Assembly: GCA_007128315.1 (NCBI GenBank)
Contig: SKXQ01000105.1
Span: 1 to 48,585 of the forward strand
Direction of reading: 5' to 3'
Length of the DNA stretch: 48,585 nt
DNA from: Spirochaetaceae bacterium
Lineage (GTDB): Bacteria; Spirochaetota; Spirochaetia; DSM-27196; SKKC01
Shown: in pieces, positions 24,286 through 33,206 of the stretch
Layout of the letters: each line of letters starts with the position of its first letter
Position numbering within the stretch: the first letter of the stretch is position 1
Program-made: the position numbers and the translations under genes
Notes under the pieces: model-generated
Seen by the model: the letters and a program-made list of their open reading frames with translations, nothing else
Databases searched by the model: none
What the model was told of the DNA's origin: nothing

Positions 24286-25281
24286 CTACAGAAGGATCTC
24301 GATTTCGGCGTCCTGACGAAGTCGTTCAATATACGATTCGAATGCATTCTGCTGAACTTCCTGCCCGAGAAACTGCTCGATCTGGCTGCGAACTTCGTCA
24401 AAACTCTGTGTGCCGGCGTCCATGCGATCGGTAACGCGAACAATATGAAAACCGAACTGTGTCTCTACGATTCCGCTCGTCTCTCCGACCGACAGATCAA
24501 ATGCTGCCTGCTCAAACTCGGGAACCATCTGCCCGCGTCCGAAAAAACCCAGGTCGCCGCCCCGCTCTGCGGTGCCGTCCTCTGAATATTCACGCGCAAG
24601 CGCCTCAAAGTCGCCTCCATCCTGCAGTTCGCTGAGTATCGTCTCTATCGTTTCACGAGCATCGGCCCGCTCATCTTCCGTAGCTCCCTGGGTCAGAAGC
24701 AGAATGTGGCTTGCCCGAACCTGATCCGGTGTCTCAAAGAACGACGGGTTGTCTTCGTAGAACTCACGCGCAGCTGCTTCGTCGACCCTCGCTTCCGCAA
24801 GCACGTCTGACTCGAGTATTTCCTCGATTATTATCTGCTCGGCGATGTTCCGCTCGATTTCCTCCAGGGTTAGGTTCTGTTGGCCGAGTGCGTCCTGAAA
24901 GGCTTCTTCGCTCGGAAACTGTCCCCGAATCGCATCGAGCTCAGTCTGGACTTCCTCGTCAGTCGGGGCGATTCCCCGTGCTGCGCCGTCCTGCAGAACA
25001 AGTTCGCGGGCAATCAACTGGTCGACAAGCTGCTCTTCGAGTATGCCCTGCTGCTCTGCATTGATCTCCATGCCCTGCGCCTGATACATCTGTAGTTGCT
25101 GCTGCAACTGACGTTCGAACAGACTGCGAGGTACACCCCTGCCGTTCACAATGGCAATGGGATCGTCGGTAGCGTCTGCCGCAGAGGCGACGGAAGCCTG
25201 AGTGTCACCACTCCCGCAGGCAGTAAACAACACCAGAACGGCTGCTGAAAGGAAAAGAGTTATTCGCGTTGTGGTACGCAT
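24286..25281 (-). CDS. SurA/PrsA-like peptidyl-prolyl isomerase lipoprotein
   Basis: A 331-residue exported chaperone. From ATG 25281 (GGAG five bases upstream) the protein begins with a lipoprotein signal peptide and lipobox FTAC, with acylated C22. A SurA-N-type helical chaperone region (~42-160) follows, with the motif VNGRGVPRSLFERQL. A parvulin PPIase domain (~185-285) has VRASHILLLTQ, GGDLGFFGRGQMVPEFEQAAFDL and FGFHIVRVTDR. The sequence is rich in Glu and Gln, suggesting a long helical arm. It should help fold proteins in the periplasm from a membrane anchor. PrsA-like function is equally possible. Confidence 0.9.
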   Translation of the reverse strand: MRTTTRITLFLSAAVLVLFTACGSGDTQASVASAADATDDPIAIVNGRGVPRSLFERQLQQQLQMYQAQGMEINAEQQGILEEQLVDQLIARELVLQDGAARGIAPTDEEVQTELDAIRGQFPSEEAFQDALGQQNLTLEEIERNIAEQIIIEEILESDVLAEARVDEAAAREFYEDNPSFFETPDQVRASHILLLTQGATEDERADARETIETILSELQDGGDFEALAREYSEDGTAERGGDLGFFGRGQMVPEFEQAAFDLSVGETSGIVETQFGFHIVRVTDRMDAGTQSFDEVRSQIEQFLGQEVQQNAFESYIERLRQDAEIEILL

Positions 25282-25396
25282 AGGTGCTCCTGAAATTATT
25301 GGTATCTGCAGACCTTCCGGTTTGCATACATTTTCACCAGTCAAACATAGCGTCTACCAACCTGTAAAGCACCTCCGGTCGAACATCCGCACAGTG

Positions 25397-28300
25397 CTAC
25401 ATGAAATTCCGCTGTGCCGGGTACTCGGACACCTGATACAGCGCCGACAGATCGGGCTGCCAGAGTGCCAGAACCAGAATATACGGACTTGACGGATGCG
25501 TCTGCAGTATACCGTCCACGCCGAGAAACTGCTGTGTCATGAGTAAGGTCCGGTGCTGCTGCTGCTGTTCCCGCCTGACAATAAGATTGACAAACCCGCT
25601 CTCATCTTCGAGGGTCATAAATATCGTTCCTCCTGCAGTCTCCGGTTTCTGGCGGCAAATGACGAGCCCCGCGTATTGTACCCGGGCTCCATCGGGTTTA
25701 CGCATGAGTGCAGCAGAATCAGAAATCCTCTGAGATGCAAGCAGATCACGCACACGCTCCATCGGATGCCCCCGGGTGCTGTGCATGGATGACTCATAAT
25801 CCCACTCGGTATACTCATACGGCGAAAGCTCTGAAAAACCGGGTACATATTCCGGAAAAAACGCGGCGTCGCCCGTTCGATCCCGGCCTCCGTACGACTT
25901 CCAGACAGCAGTCCGTCGGCCCGTCCCGAGCACCCGGAACGCTCCGCTTTCAGACAGCGATACCATGACATCCCCGGAAAGCCGGGCCCGCCTCATGCAG
26001 TCATCGAGATCACTGAAAGGCCTCGCATCGAGCACACGTGTCCAGTCCCCCGGTCCAAACCCCCTGATAAAACGAAGCCCCATTCGCACCGCAAAACGGG
26101 CTGCACCTGCCCTGGTGTTACCGCGGACATCGTGGGCTTCAAGCGTGCAGAACCACTCGCTCCTGTGTATGCAGACAGGACGAATTTCTATCCCTGCACG
26201 CCGCGCGTCGGCCACAATGGTCGCAGGTGCATAGAAGCCCATAGGCCAGGCGTTAAGAAGTGCACAGACGAATACATCGGGATGATAATGCCGCATCCAG
26301 GCAGTACTGTACGCAATGAGGGCAAAGCTTGCCGCGTGGCTTTCAGGAAATCCGTACTCACCAAAACCCCTGATCTGATCAAAGACCTGCTCTGCAAACC
26401 TCACATCGATGCCGCGTGCAATCATTCGGTCTATCATTCTGCTGCGATGCTGCTCGATTCTTCCCTCCCTTCGCCAGGCCGCCATATCGCGTCTGAGCTG
26501 GTCCGCCTCTCCGGGCGAATACGCCGCAGCGACGACGGCGAGCTTCATGACCTGTTCCTGGAAGAGAGGAACGCCGAGGGTTTTCTCCAGAACCGGTTTG
26601 AGCGACGGATGCGGATAGACAACCTGCTCTTCTCCGTTGCGTCTGCGCAGGTACGGATGCACCATCCCCCCCGAAATGGGACCCGGCCGCACAATGCTGA
26701 TCTCTATGACAATGTCATAGAAACAACGCGGCTTCATGCGGGGGAGCATCGCAATCTGCGCCCTGCTCTCAAGCTGAAACACACCTACTGTGTCGCCCCG
26801 GGAGACCATACGGAACACTCCGGGATCGTCCGCCGGAATGCGGCTCATAGTAAGATCAATATCCCGATGCTCCCTGAGAAGGCGAAAACACATGTCCAGA
26901 TGAGTCAGTGCCCCCAGACCGAGGAGATCAACCTTGAAGAGGCTCATTTCTTCCACATCATACTTGTCCCACTGTATGACCGTGCGTCCCGGCATGCTTG
27001 CCGGTTCTATGGGAACGAGCCTGCTTACCGGCTCGCTTCCGAGCAGAAATCCTCCGGGGTGTATGGACATATGCCGGGGAAAGCGCTGTATGGCCTCACA
27101 GCAATGAAGGAAGGCCTTTACCCTGTGCTGGTGATCGCGAAGCCCGACTGCATCAGCACATTCGGCGAGCGAGCTGCTTCTGCCCGATGCGATACGTGAC
27201 ATCTGATCGAGAAGCACAGCCGGGTACCCGAACGCCTTTCCGACTTCCCTGATCGCCGATCGCGTACGAAAGCGTACGACGTTAGCGACCATTGCCGCGT
27301 GTTTTCTTCCGTATCGCGTATACATGTATTGTATGACTTCCTCGCGACGGTTGTGCTGAATGTCGAGGTCGATATCAGGCGGTTCCGCCCGTTCCCTCGA
27401 CAGAAAACGCTCAAAAAGCAGATTCATGCGCACCGGGTCAATTGCAGTGATTCCAAGGCAGTAACAGACGGCCGAATTTGCAGCGGATCCTCTGCCCTGA
27501 CAGAGAATGCCCTGCTCCCGGCAATAGGTCACGATGCTGTGCATGGTCAGGAAGTATCCGCCGTACTCGAGCTCCTGAATAATCGAAAGCTCGCGTTCAA
27601 GCTGTATTCTGACCTCAGGAGGAGTCCCGTCAGGGTATCGCAGGCGTGCACCGGTGAAGGTCAGATCCCGAAGTCTGCTGTCAACCGTCTGTCCCTGCGA
27701 AAGCGGTTCAACAGGATAGCGATAGCGTATCTCGTCAAGACTGAAGTGAATGCGCCGGAGAAACCGCAACGTCTCCGAGAGTGCTTCGGGGACATCTCCA
27801 TAGAGCTCGTGTATCTGTGTCCGGGATGGAAGATAAAACTCCGCATTCGGTGCAAGCCTGCTTCCCGCCTCATCGAGCGTACAGCCGTAGCGTATACAGG
27901 TCAGCACGTCGTGCAGCACCCGACGCGAAACTTCGTGATAGCGGACAGCAGGCGTTGCAATCAGGGGGAGCGAGAATGCAGACGCAATTTCCCGGGCACG
28001 ACGCTCAAGCCGGGCATCCTCAGTCCGTCTGTGTCTCGCGATACCTGCATACAGTCGGTCGGCGAAAATCCGGGACAGTGATGCACAGATGCTGTCCGAA
28101 GGATATTGGGGATCCGGGACGAGAATGCAGAGTATGTCAGCGCACTGTGAGGAAAGCTCCTCGAGTGACACGGCACTTCTGCCCTTCTCGTGACGCATCC
28201 TTCCACAGGAGATCAGCGTACAGAGGTTGCCGTAGCCGTCCCGGCTTACCGGATACAGAAGCAGCTGACCTCCTTCCTCGAGCGTTATCTGCGCAGCGGG

Positions 28301-28489
28301 AAGAAGCTGTACACCGTGTTCACGAGCTGCAGCGTGGGCTCTTACGATGCCGTACACGCCGTCCCGGTCGGTCAGACCTGCAGCAGCGTAGCCGCAGGCT
28401 GCCGCCTGCTCCATGAGTTCCTCCGGATGTGAGGCTCCCTCGAGAAAGCTGTAGTTACTGAACACCCAGAGGGGAACAAAATCCTTCAT
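25397..28489 (-). CDS. dnaE2: Error-prone DNA polymerase III alpha subunit DnaE2 (ImuC)
   Basis: A 1030-residue C-family polymerase, the usual DnaE2 length. The N-terminal PHP domain keeps FSNYSFLEGASHPEEL but lacks the leading HxH metal ligands, so it is probably inactive as a nuclease. The palm has GRGSAANSAVCYCLG (from 332) and the catalytic acids in PDIDLDI (371-377), with the third Asp in FKVDLLGLGALTHL. A C-terminal OB fold is present (VQYAGLVICRQKPETAGG). The chain ends early, without the replicative clamp and tau-binding region of DnaE1. It begins three bases after the imuB stop and forms the translesion mutasome with ImuA and ImuB. Confidence 0.95.
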   Translation of the reverse strand: MKDFVPLWVFSNYSFLEGASHPEELMEQAAACGYAAAGLTDRDGVYGIVRAHAAAREHGVQLLPAAQITLEEGGQLLLYPVSRDGYGNLCTLISCGRMRHEKGRSAVSLEELSSQCADILCILVPDPQYPSDSICASLSRIFADRLYAGIARHRRTEDARLERRAREIASAFSLPLIATPAVRYHEVSRRVLHDVLTCIRYGCTLDEAGSRLAPNAEFYLPSRTQIHELYGDVPEALSETLRFLRRIHFSLDEIRYRYPVEPLSQGQTVDSRLRDLTFTGARLRYPDGTPPEVRIQLERELSIIQELEYGGYFLTMHSIVTYCREQGILCQGRGSAANSAVCYCLGITAIDPVRMNLLFERFLSRERAEPPDIDLDIQHNRREEVIQYMYTRYGRKHAAMVANVVRFRTRSAIREVGKAFGYPAVLLDQMSRIASGRSSSLAECADAVGLRDHQHRVKAFLHCCEAIQRFPRHMSIHPGGFLLGSEPVSRLVPIEPASMPGRTVIQWDKYDVEEMSLFKVDLLGLGALTHLDMCFRLLREHRDIDLTMSRIPADDPGVFRMVSRGDTVGVFQLESRAQIAMLPRMKPRCFYDIVIEISIVRPGPISGGMVHPYLRRRNGEEQVVYPHPSLKPVLEKTLGVPLFQEQVMKLAVVAAAYSPGEADQLRRDMAAWRREGRIEQHRSRMIDRMIARGIDVRFAEQVFDQIRGFGEYGFPESHAASFALIAYSTAWMRHYHPDVFVCALLNAWPMGFYAPATIVADARRAGIEIRPVCIHRSEWFCTLEAHDVRGNTRAGAARFAVRMGLRFIRGFGPGDWTRVLDARPFSDLDDCMRRARLSGDVMVSLSESGAFRVLGTGRRTAVWKSYGGRDRTGDAAFFPEYVPGFSELSPYEYTEWDYESSMHSTRGHPMERVRDLLASQRISDSAALMRKPDGARVQYAGLVICRQKPETAGGTIFMTLEDESGFVNLIVRREQQQQHRTLLMTQQFLGVDGILQTHPSSPYILVLALWQPDLSALYQVSEYPAQRNFM

Positions 28490-28492
28490 TTA

Positions 28493-29950
28493 TTATTGCA
28501 CAAGCCCTTGCAGCCACCATGAGAGACCGTCACTGAAACACCAGTACTCCGGAATTTCACCGTGGCCAAGAATGTAATAGGTCCTGCCGCTGCCTCCGAT
28601 CCACCACCGTGGTGCGTAGCGGACGGGCCCGAGGAGAATTTTCGCCGAACTGAACAGCTCATGCGGATCGCATGGCACGGGTTCAAGAAACACGCGGCGG
28701 ACAGGCCCTGCCGTGGACTGATCGATGTACCCGGAAGCCGGAAGCGGAATATGAGTGGCGTCATGGGCGTAAGGAAACGAGAATTTTTCTTCGGGGAGGT
28801 GTGAGTCCTGAAGTGCTATGCGCCGCACGGACGCATTTCCGAACTCGGCGCGTATGAGCGCGAAGGCGACAGCCCGCTGCGTGCCCGGCTCTGCTCCTTC
28901 GTCAAAAAGATCCTGCGTCCGGGAGTCACTCCTCACGGTCTGAAGCAGCAGGACCGCCTGCTCGAGACGCGATCCGATACTGTCTGCTTCCAGTCTCATG
29001 CGAATCAGCTTTACGAGCATCTTCACATCGCATGACGGCACCGATGGAATGAGCTCGGTATGGTGCCGCCCGTCATGTTCATCGTGAAGCGTCAGTTCTA
29101 CCGATCGCACGAGCAGTCCCCGGTTCATGACTGAAAGAACGAGTTGCTGCAGAGGGTCTTCAAGAAGACGCATAACCTGCCCGGAGTCTGTAAGGTCCGG
29201 CAGATTGATGCGTGTTGTGACGGGTGCTTCGGGAATATGGTTCTGCACGGGTACGGGGGTTTCCTTGCGGGCAAAGCTGTAAAGCTCACAGGCAGATCGA
29301 TCGAAACGTGCTGAAACATCCGAAGCGGGAAGAGAAAGAAAGGCTTGAATCGATGTAATTCCGAGTTTACGCAGACGTTGTCGTGACCGCAGTGAAAGCG
29401 GCAGGCATGCCACCGGTGCGTGATCGACTGCACGCTGCTCTTCATCTGCAGTATCAGCCACACGTATCCCCACCCGTTCCTTCATGGTTCGCGCCATAAC
29501 AAAGGTCCCGAATCTGCTGAACCCCAGGGTAATGCGGGCACCGTATCCGCATGCCTCAAGAGCGCTGTACACCTCGTATGCCCATGCCCGGGGGCTGCTC
29601 CACAGTCGCCCTGTACCCTGCGTGTCGAGCCAGAAAACGCCTTGCATCCGTTCCCATGCCTCTACACCCGGAGAGAATGCATACAGACAATCGCGTATGT
29701 CGGAACTACATTGAGCGATTTCGGTTTCAGCAACTGTATGCGCGTGCAGTTCAGGCAGCAGCGACTGAGCAAGGGTGTAGGACAGCCCTGTTCTCAAACC
29801 TGCTTCCCGGGCGGCGGCATTCAGCTCGAGCACCTGTGCAGACGGTCTGTCTTCTTCTATAACTGCGAGGGGAATGGACGTATCGGTCTGTTCCCGGCGC
29901 TTAATAATCTGAAGGCGCAGTTCCGGTATATCAACGCAGGCACACCGCAC
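28493..29950 (-). CDS. imuB: ImuB, Y-family-like mutasome protein
   Basis: A 485-residue protein related to Y-family polymerases but expected to be catalytically dead, acting as the adaptor between clamp, DnaE2 and ImuA. The first catalytic segment is reduced to CACVDIPELRL, and the usual SIDE motif is replaced by VFWLDTQGTGRL, so the acidic pair is missing. A helix-hairpin-helix-like region is in LRKLGITSIQAFLSLP. The C-terminal half is the ImuB-specific domain. GTG 29950 is preferred because AGAGG stands seven bases upstream; GTG 29956 is also in frame. It overlaps the end of imuA by 20 bases. Confidence 0.88.
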   Translation of the reverse strand: MRCACVDIPELRLQIIKRREQTDTSIPLAVIEEDRPSAQVLELNAAAREAGLRTGLSYTLAQSLLPELHAHTVAETEIAQCSSDIRDCLYAFSPGVEAWERMQGVFWLDTQGTGRLWSSPRAWAYEVYSALEACGYGARITLGFSRFGTFVMARTMKERVGIRVADTADEEQRAVDHAPVACLPLSLRSRQRLRKLGITSIQAFLSLPASDVSARFDRSACELYSFARKETPVPVQNHIPEAPVTTRINLPDLTDSGQVMRLLEDPLQQLVLSVMNRGLLVRSVELTLHDEHDGRHHTELIPSVPSCDVKMLVKLIRMRLEADSIGSRLEQAVLLLQTVRSDSRTQDLFDEGAEPGTQRAVAFALIRAEFGNASVRRIALQDSHLPEEKFSFPYAHDATHIPLPASGYIDQSTAGPVRRVFLEPVPCDPHELFSSAKILLGPVRYAPRWWIGGSGRTYYILGHGEIPEYWCFSDGLSWWLQGLVQ

Positions 29951-30614
29951 TTCCACACCTCTGTATCCGTTCCCACAGAACGGATGTCCGTCTGTCTTTC
30001 ACCGCCCGAAGCCTGTATGCGAGACCCCCTGCTCCGTGGCCGTCATCGGGGGGCCCTTCGAAGGATGTCTCAACGCGTACGCTGATCAGCGACCCGAGCA
30101 GACCGTTTCCTTCTGTGCGACAGATCACCACGACATTGTACAGACGCGCGCAGCGAAGCAGACGCGACAGTACAGCCATACGAAGAGTTCGTGGTCCCAG
30201 ATCGATAACCACGCAGCGAAAGGCGCGCAATCTGAGCAGCGTATCGCTTGCCTTTCCGGCAGCCGTGGCGTATGGATTTTCCGCTTCATTGCCCGCGACA
30301 GCGTGTACAACATAGAGCATGCCTGTATCGACTCCGTGGGCATGCGCGTCTGGAGGGAAAAAGATCGTGGAGTCGGTCTGTATCCAGCACACGTCTTCTC
30401 CCTGCTTCTGCGCATCCCGCAGTACCGGCATGAGCGCTGTCAGCGATGAATTACCGTACAACTCCACCAGACAGCCGGAGAGCGAGTCAAAACTCCACAC
30501 TGATTCGGTATCGGAATATTCTGAAGCCGCATGCATCCGACGGGTCCCTGCTTCCGGAACAAGCTCTCTGGCCAGCATCAATCCGGCAGGCCGGTCAGGA
30601 AACATCGCTGTCAT
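29931..30614 (-). CDS. imuA: ImuA-like RecA-fold mutasome protein
   Basis: A protein of about 227 residues between lexA and imuB. Position and fold-like pattern (VELYGNSSLTALMPVL, then VCWIQTDSTIFFPP, then FRCVVIDLGPRTLRMAVLSRLLRCA) match ImuA, a RecA-like protein without recombination activity. The Walker A lysine is missing (GNSSLTAL), so it should not hydrolyse ATP in the usual way. The start is uncertain: ATG 30614 and ATG 30605 both lie inside the end of lexA, and neither has a strong ribosome-binding site, so translation is probably coupled to lexA. Assignment rests on context more than on sequence identity. Confidence 0.75.
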   Translation of the reverse strand: MTAMFPDRPAGLMLARELVPEAGTRRMHAASEYSDTESVWSFDSLSGCLVELYGNSSLTALMPVLRDAQKQGEDVCWIQTDSTIFFPPDAHAHGVDTGMLYVVHAVAGNEAENPYATAAGKASDTLLRLRAFRCVVIDLGPRTLRMAVLSRLLRCARLYNVVVICRTEGNGLLGSLISVRVETSFEGPPDDGHGAGGLAYRLRAVKDRRTSVLWERIQRCGSAVCLR

Positions 30615-31227
30615 AAAACACCGAGGCCTCATACTGTCTGCGCACTTCGATAACTTTTCCCAGAATGTGAAGATCAGCCACAGGGATAATGGGCGAAAAA
30701 TCAGGATTCTCAGGATGAAGTTCAACCCGTATCGACCCGCCGGTATCGCGTGTCACCTTGAGTCGCTTGACCGTCGCCTGATCATCGATCAGCGCTACTA
30801 CAATGTCACCGTGCTCCGCAGACGACTGCTGCCTGACTATGACAATGTCATCGGGAAGGATTGCCGCGTTCTTCATGCTTTCCCCACGCACCTTGAGTGC
30901 GAAAAGCCGACTACGGGACGGATGACCATCAACCGCTATATAGCCCTCGGGGTCTTCAACAGCATCCTCAAGCCCTCCGGCCTGCACACGTCCCAGCAGA
31001 GGAATCATGAAAGCGGATGAATGGTGTTCCGGAAGTCGGTATCCGCGTGAGATCCGGGGGGTTTTTTCGAGCAGTCCTTCGGCTACAAGCGCATCGAGAT
31101 GCTCCTGTGCACTCTGAACGGCACGGAACCCCATTGCACGCTGTACTTCCCTGACCGTCGGTACAGACCCGGAAAGAATGCGATCCCGTACAAACTCAAA
31201 AACTCTGTGCTGCGTTTTTCCGCTCAT
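30595..31227 (-). CDS. lexA: LexA, SOS repressor
   Basis: A 210-residue repressor-protease. The winged helix is at 1-65 (TVREVQRAMGFRAVQSAQEHL). The self-cleavage site A83-G84 lies in GRVQAGGL. The catalytic dyad is S117 in VRGESM and K154 in ATVKRLKV. The frame is open well upstream, but ATG 31227 starts the known LexA N-terminus and is only about one base from the predicted transcription start, so the message is probably leaderless; no ribosome-binding site is visible. The gene heads the lexA-imuA-imuB-dnaE2 operon and should repress itself and the cassette through the palindrome at 31239-31258. RecA-stimulated cleavage would release it. Confidence 0.95.
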   Translation of the reverse strand: MSGKTQHRVFEFVRDRILSGSVPTVREVQRAMGFRAVQSAQEHLDALVAEGLLEKTPRISRGYRLPEHHSSAFMIPLLGRVQAGGLEDAVEDPEGYIAVDGHPSRSRLFALKVRGESMKNAAILPDDIVIVRQQSSAEHGDIVVALIDDQATVKRLKVTRDTGGSIRVELHPENPDFSPIIPVADLHILGKVIEVRRQYEASVFYDSDVS

Positions 31228-31234
31228 CAGCTTG

Positions 31235-31263
31235 AAAATACCAGACAAATGTCTGGTAGTCAA
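31235..31263 (-). promoter_or_regulatory. lexA promoter
   Basis: On the minus strand TTGACT (31263-31258), exactly 17 bases, then TATTTT (31240-31235). The predicted start is about 31228, directly at the lexA ATG (31227-31225). Confidence 0.75.
31239..31258. promoter_or_regulatory. LexA operator (SOS box)
   Basis: Perfect nine-base arms TACCAGACA (31239-31247) and TGTCTGGTA (31250-31258) around AA. The palindrome fills the spacer of the lexA promoter and touches both its boxes, an ideal repressor site. It does not match the E. coli (CTGT-N8-ACAG) or Bacillus (GAAC-N4-GTTC) consensus. Binding by LexA is inferred from position. Confidence 0.75.
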
Positions 31264-31322
31264 CAAAGCTCTTGACCATGTCCATGCGCGTGCGCAGACT
31301 CCTCCCACTGGAGATGTCAGCG

Positions 31323-32102
31323 ATGAACGAGCACGCACAGGTTATACTTGCCCGCCCGACCGGAAGCAGAAACGTAGGGGCCGTATGCAGGGCCATGAAG
31401 TCGATGGGAATGCGTAATCTGATCATTATTCCACCCGAGCGAAGCGACTACTGCGAACGAGTTCCGCCGGCATGCGATACCACCGCTGAAACTTTGCGTA
31501 ATACCGTGTTTGACAGAGGCGCCGTGGAAATGGTTGCCGTACATTCAGCCGACGTATACGCGGAATGCCGCTTTGCCGCATCCCTCGAAGAGGCCGTATC
31601 GGGGTCTACGGCAGTTGTCGGCTTTACCAGGCGATCCGGCAGGTTTCGCCATACCAACCGATTCACGCCCCGTATACTCGCCGGACATTTCGCTTCCATG
31701 CGCGGCGGGACCGTAAGCCTGGTGTTCGGAAACGAGCGAAGCGGTCTTTCAACCGAAGAACTCGCCGTATGCAGTATGTGCTGTGAGATTCCGAGTGCTC
31801 CCGATCAGGGGAGTCTTAACCTGAGTCATGCCGTACAGATCGCCTGCTACGAGTTTTTTCAGGCCGGAGTCGGCGACTCGCCGACAGAAACTGTAGCGCT
31901 CGAGAGGGTCGATGAGATAGCTTCCTACCTGTATGAACTGCTTGAAGATATTGGTGCACTTGAACTCAGCGTGCCGGAAGAAACCCGGATGTATCTGAGA
32001 AGCGTACTTTCACGATCACTTCTGAATGACTATGAAGCCACCAAACTCCACAAGATGCTGCGAAAACTCAGACACATGAAGATCAGGGAAGCCGGGTCAT
32101 AA
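31323..32102 (+). CDS. trmJ: SPOUT-class tRNA/rRNA methyltransferase, TrmJ-like
   Basis: A 259-residue protein of the TrmH family, group 1 (TrmJ, 2'-O-methylation of tRNA position 32). Motifs of the knotted SPOUT fold are clear: RPTGSRNVGAVCRAMKSMG (11-29), VFGNERSGLS (134-143) and SLNLSHAVQIACYE (164-177). The C-terminal ~70 residues form a helical extension, as in TrmJ. GGAG (31310-31313) is nine bases before ATG 31323, deciding among several nearby ATGs. It diverges from lexA, so the LexA operator lies in its upstream region too. It overlaps the convergent methyltransferase gene by 20 bases. Confidence 0.88.
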   Translation: MNEHAQVILARPTGSRNVGAVCRAMKSMGMRNLIIIPPERSDYCERVPPACDTTAETLRNTVFDRGAVEMVAVHSADVYAECRFAASLEEAVSGSTAVVGFTRRSGRFRHTNRFTPRILAGHFASMRGGTVSLVFGNERSGLSTEELAVCSMCCEIPSAPDQGSLNLSHAVQIACYEFFQAGVGDSPTETVALERVDEIASYLYELLEDIGALELSVPEETRMYLRSVLSRSLLNDYEATKLHKMLRKLRHMKIREAGS

Positions 32103-33168
32103 CATATACAGCCGGGTATATGCCTCCGGTCTCGATGACCCTGACATGCTTCAGCGAAAGGCTTCTGACCTCCCGGAGCACGTGAACTACGTGGTGTCGT
32201 CTGCGTCCGCCGAGAAACACCAGCTGACCTCCGGGTCTGAGCACGTGCGAAGCTCCGGCGAGAAACTGATGGTACAGGCGTTTGAAGTCAGTCCGCGGAC
32301 CAAGGCGTACGCCGAAAGGGGGATTGCTCACGATCATGTCCACCGATGCTGCAGGCAGTTCCCGCCTGAGATCACGGGCATCTGCCTGTCGAACCGTAAC
32401 GCGCTCTGAGAGTCCGGCTGCGACTATATTCGCACGGGCACCCTCAACGACCTTCTCGAAAAGATCAGATCCGGCAATGGACGCCTGAGGAAACATATCT
32501 GCTGCCTCAAGAAGGATGGTACCCGAACCACAGAAGGGATCGACAATGCGGGACACCCCGTCAAGACCTTGTGAAGCGAGCTCAAGCAAGCCCCTGGCGA
32601 CAACCGTCTTGAGGCTGACGCGAGGTTTGTAGACCCAGGTATACCGTTTGTCGAGGCCCCTTCTCGTCGTCTGCAGACCGACAAGAAGGCGTGAATCAAG
32701 AAGATCAACCCGCACGTGCCTGTCAAAATTCTCAAGATCCACGGACATCCCGGTCGCTTTCTGCACAACCGAACCCGCTTCACGCTCGATATCAAGGCTG
32801 GTGAACCCGTGCATCCCCTGACGTACAGAACTGACCCTGAAACTCTGTGTCGGGCCGCACCCCGGAAGAGACACATCCGCGACGGCATCGCACAGAGAGG
32901 CAAGATCCGGGGATCCCGGAAGCAGGGTTTCGTGCACGTGCTGCACCACATGAAAAGCCAGCTTCAACTCATGCAGCACAGCAGTGAGATCCGCATGCAG
33001 TTCCGGATCGGGTACAGACGCAGCGGGGATGCGCAGCAGCAGATTACCCGCGAGGCCAAAGGGCTTTTCAGTGACATCGCCGGTCAACCCTGCGGCGCCG
33101 AGCGCGAGGTGTATCTCCGTGGCCGCGAGGTCTTCCAGACCGGGGCTGGTTGTTATGCGGTACTGCAC
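32083..33168 (-). CDS. THUMP-domain RNA guanine-N2 methyltransferase (TrmN/RlmL-like)
   Basis: A 361-residue RNA methyltransferase. The N-terminal half contains a ferredoxin-like and THUMP region (about 1-165). The Rossmann domain has motif I IVDPFCGSGTILLEAA (208-223), GSDLFEKVVEGARAN, and the catalytic NPPFG (282-286) typical of N2-guanine and N6-adenine enzymes. Trm14/TrmN (m2G6 of tRNA) and RlmL (m2G of 23S rRNA) are the nearest families; the size favours TrmN. The start is GTG 33168, with no clear ribosome-binding site. Confidence 0.88.
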   Translation of the reverse strand: MQYRITTSPGLEDLAATEIHLALGAAGLTGDVTEKPFGLAGNLLLRIPAASVPDPELHADLTAVLHELKLAFHVVQHVHETLLPGSPDLASLCDAVADVSLPGCGPTQSFRVSSVRQGMHGFTSLDIEREAGSVVQKATGMSVDLENFDRHVRVDLLDSRLLVGLQTTRRGLDKRYTWVYKPRVSLKTVVARGLLELASQGLDGVSRIVDPFCGSGTILLEAADMFPQASIAGSDLFEKVVEGARANIVAAGLSERVTVRQADARDLRRELPAASVDMIVSNPPFGVRLGPRTDFKRLYHQFLAGASHVLRPGGQLVFLGGRRRHHVVHVLREVRSLSLKHVRVIETGGIYPAVYVMTRLP

Positions 33169-33206
33169 TTGTACGGCATGGTCGGGCGCGATACATTCAC
33201 CTCCAT

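Noticed and set aside
26132..27199. A 355-codon open frame antisense to dnaE2
   Set aside because: It lies opposite the catalytic part of a well-conserved polymerase and has no protein-like motifs.
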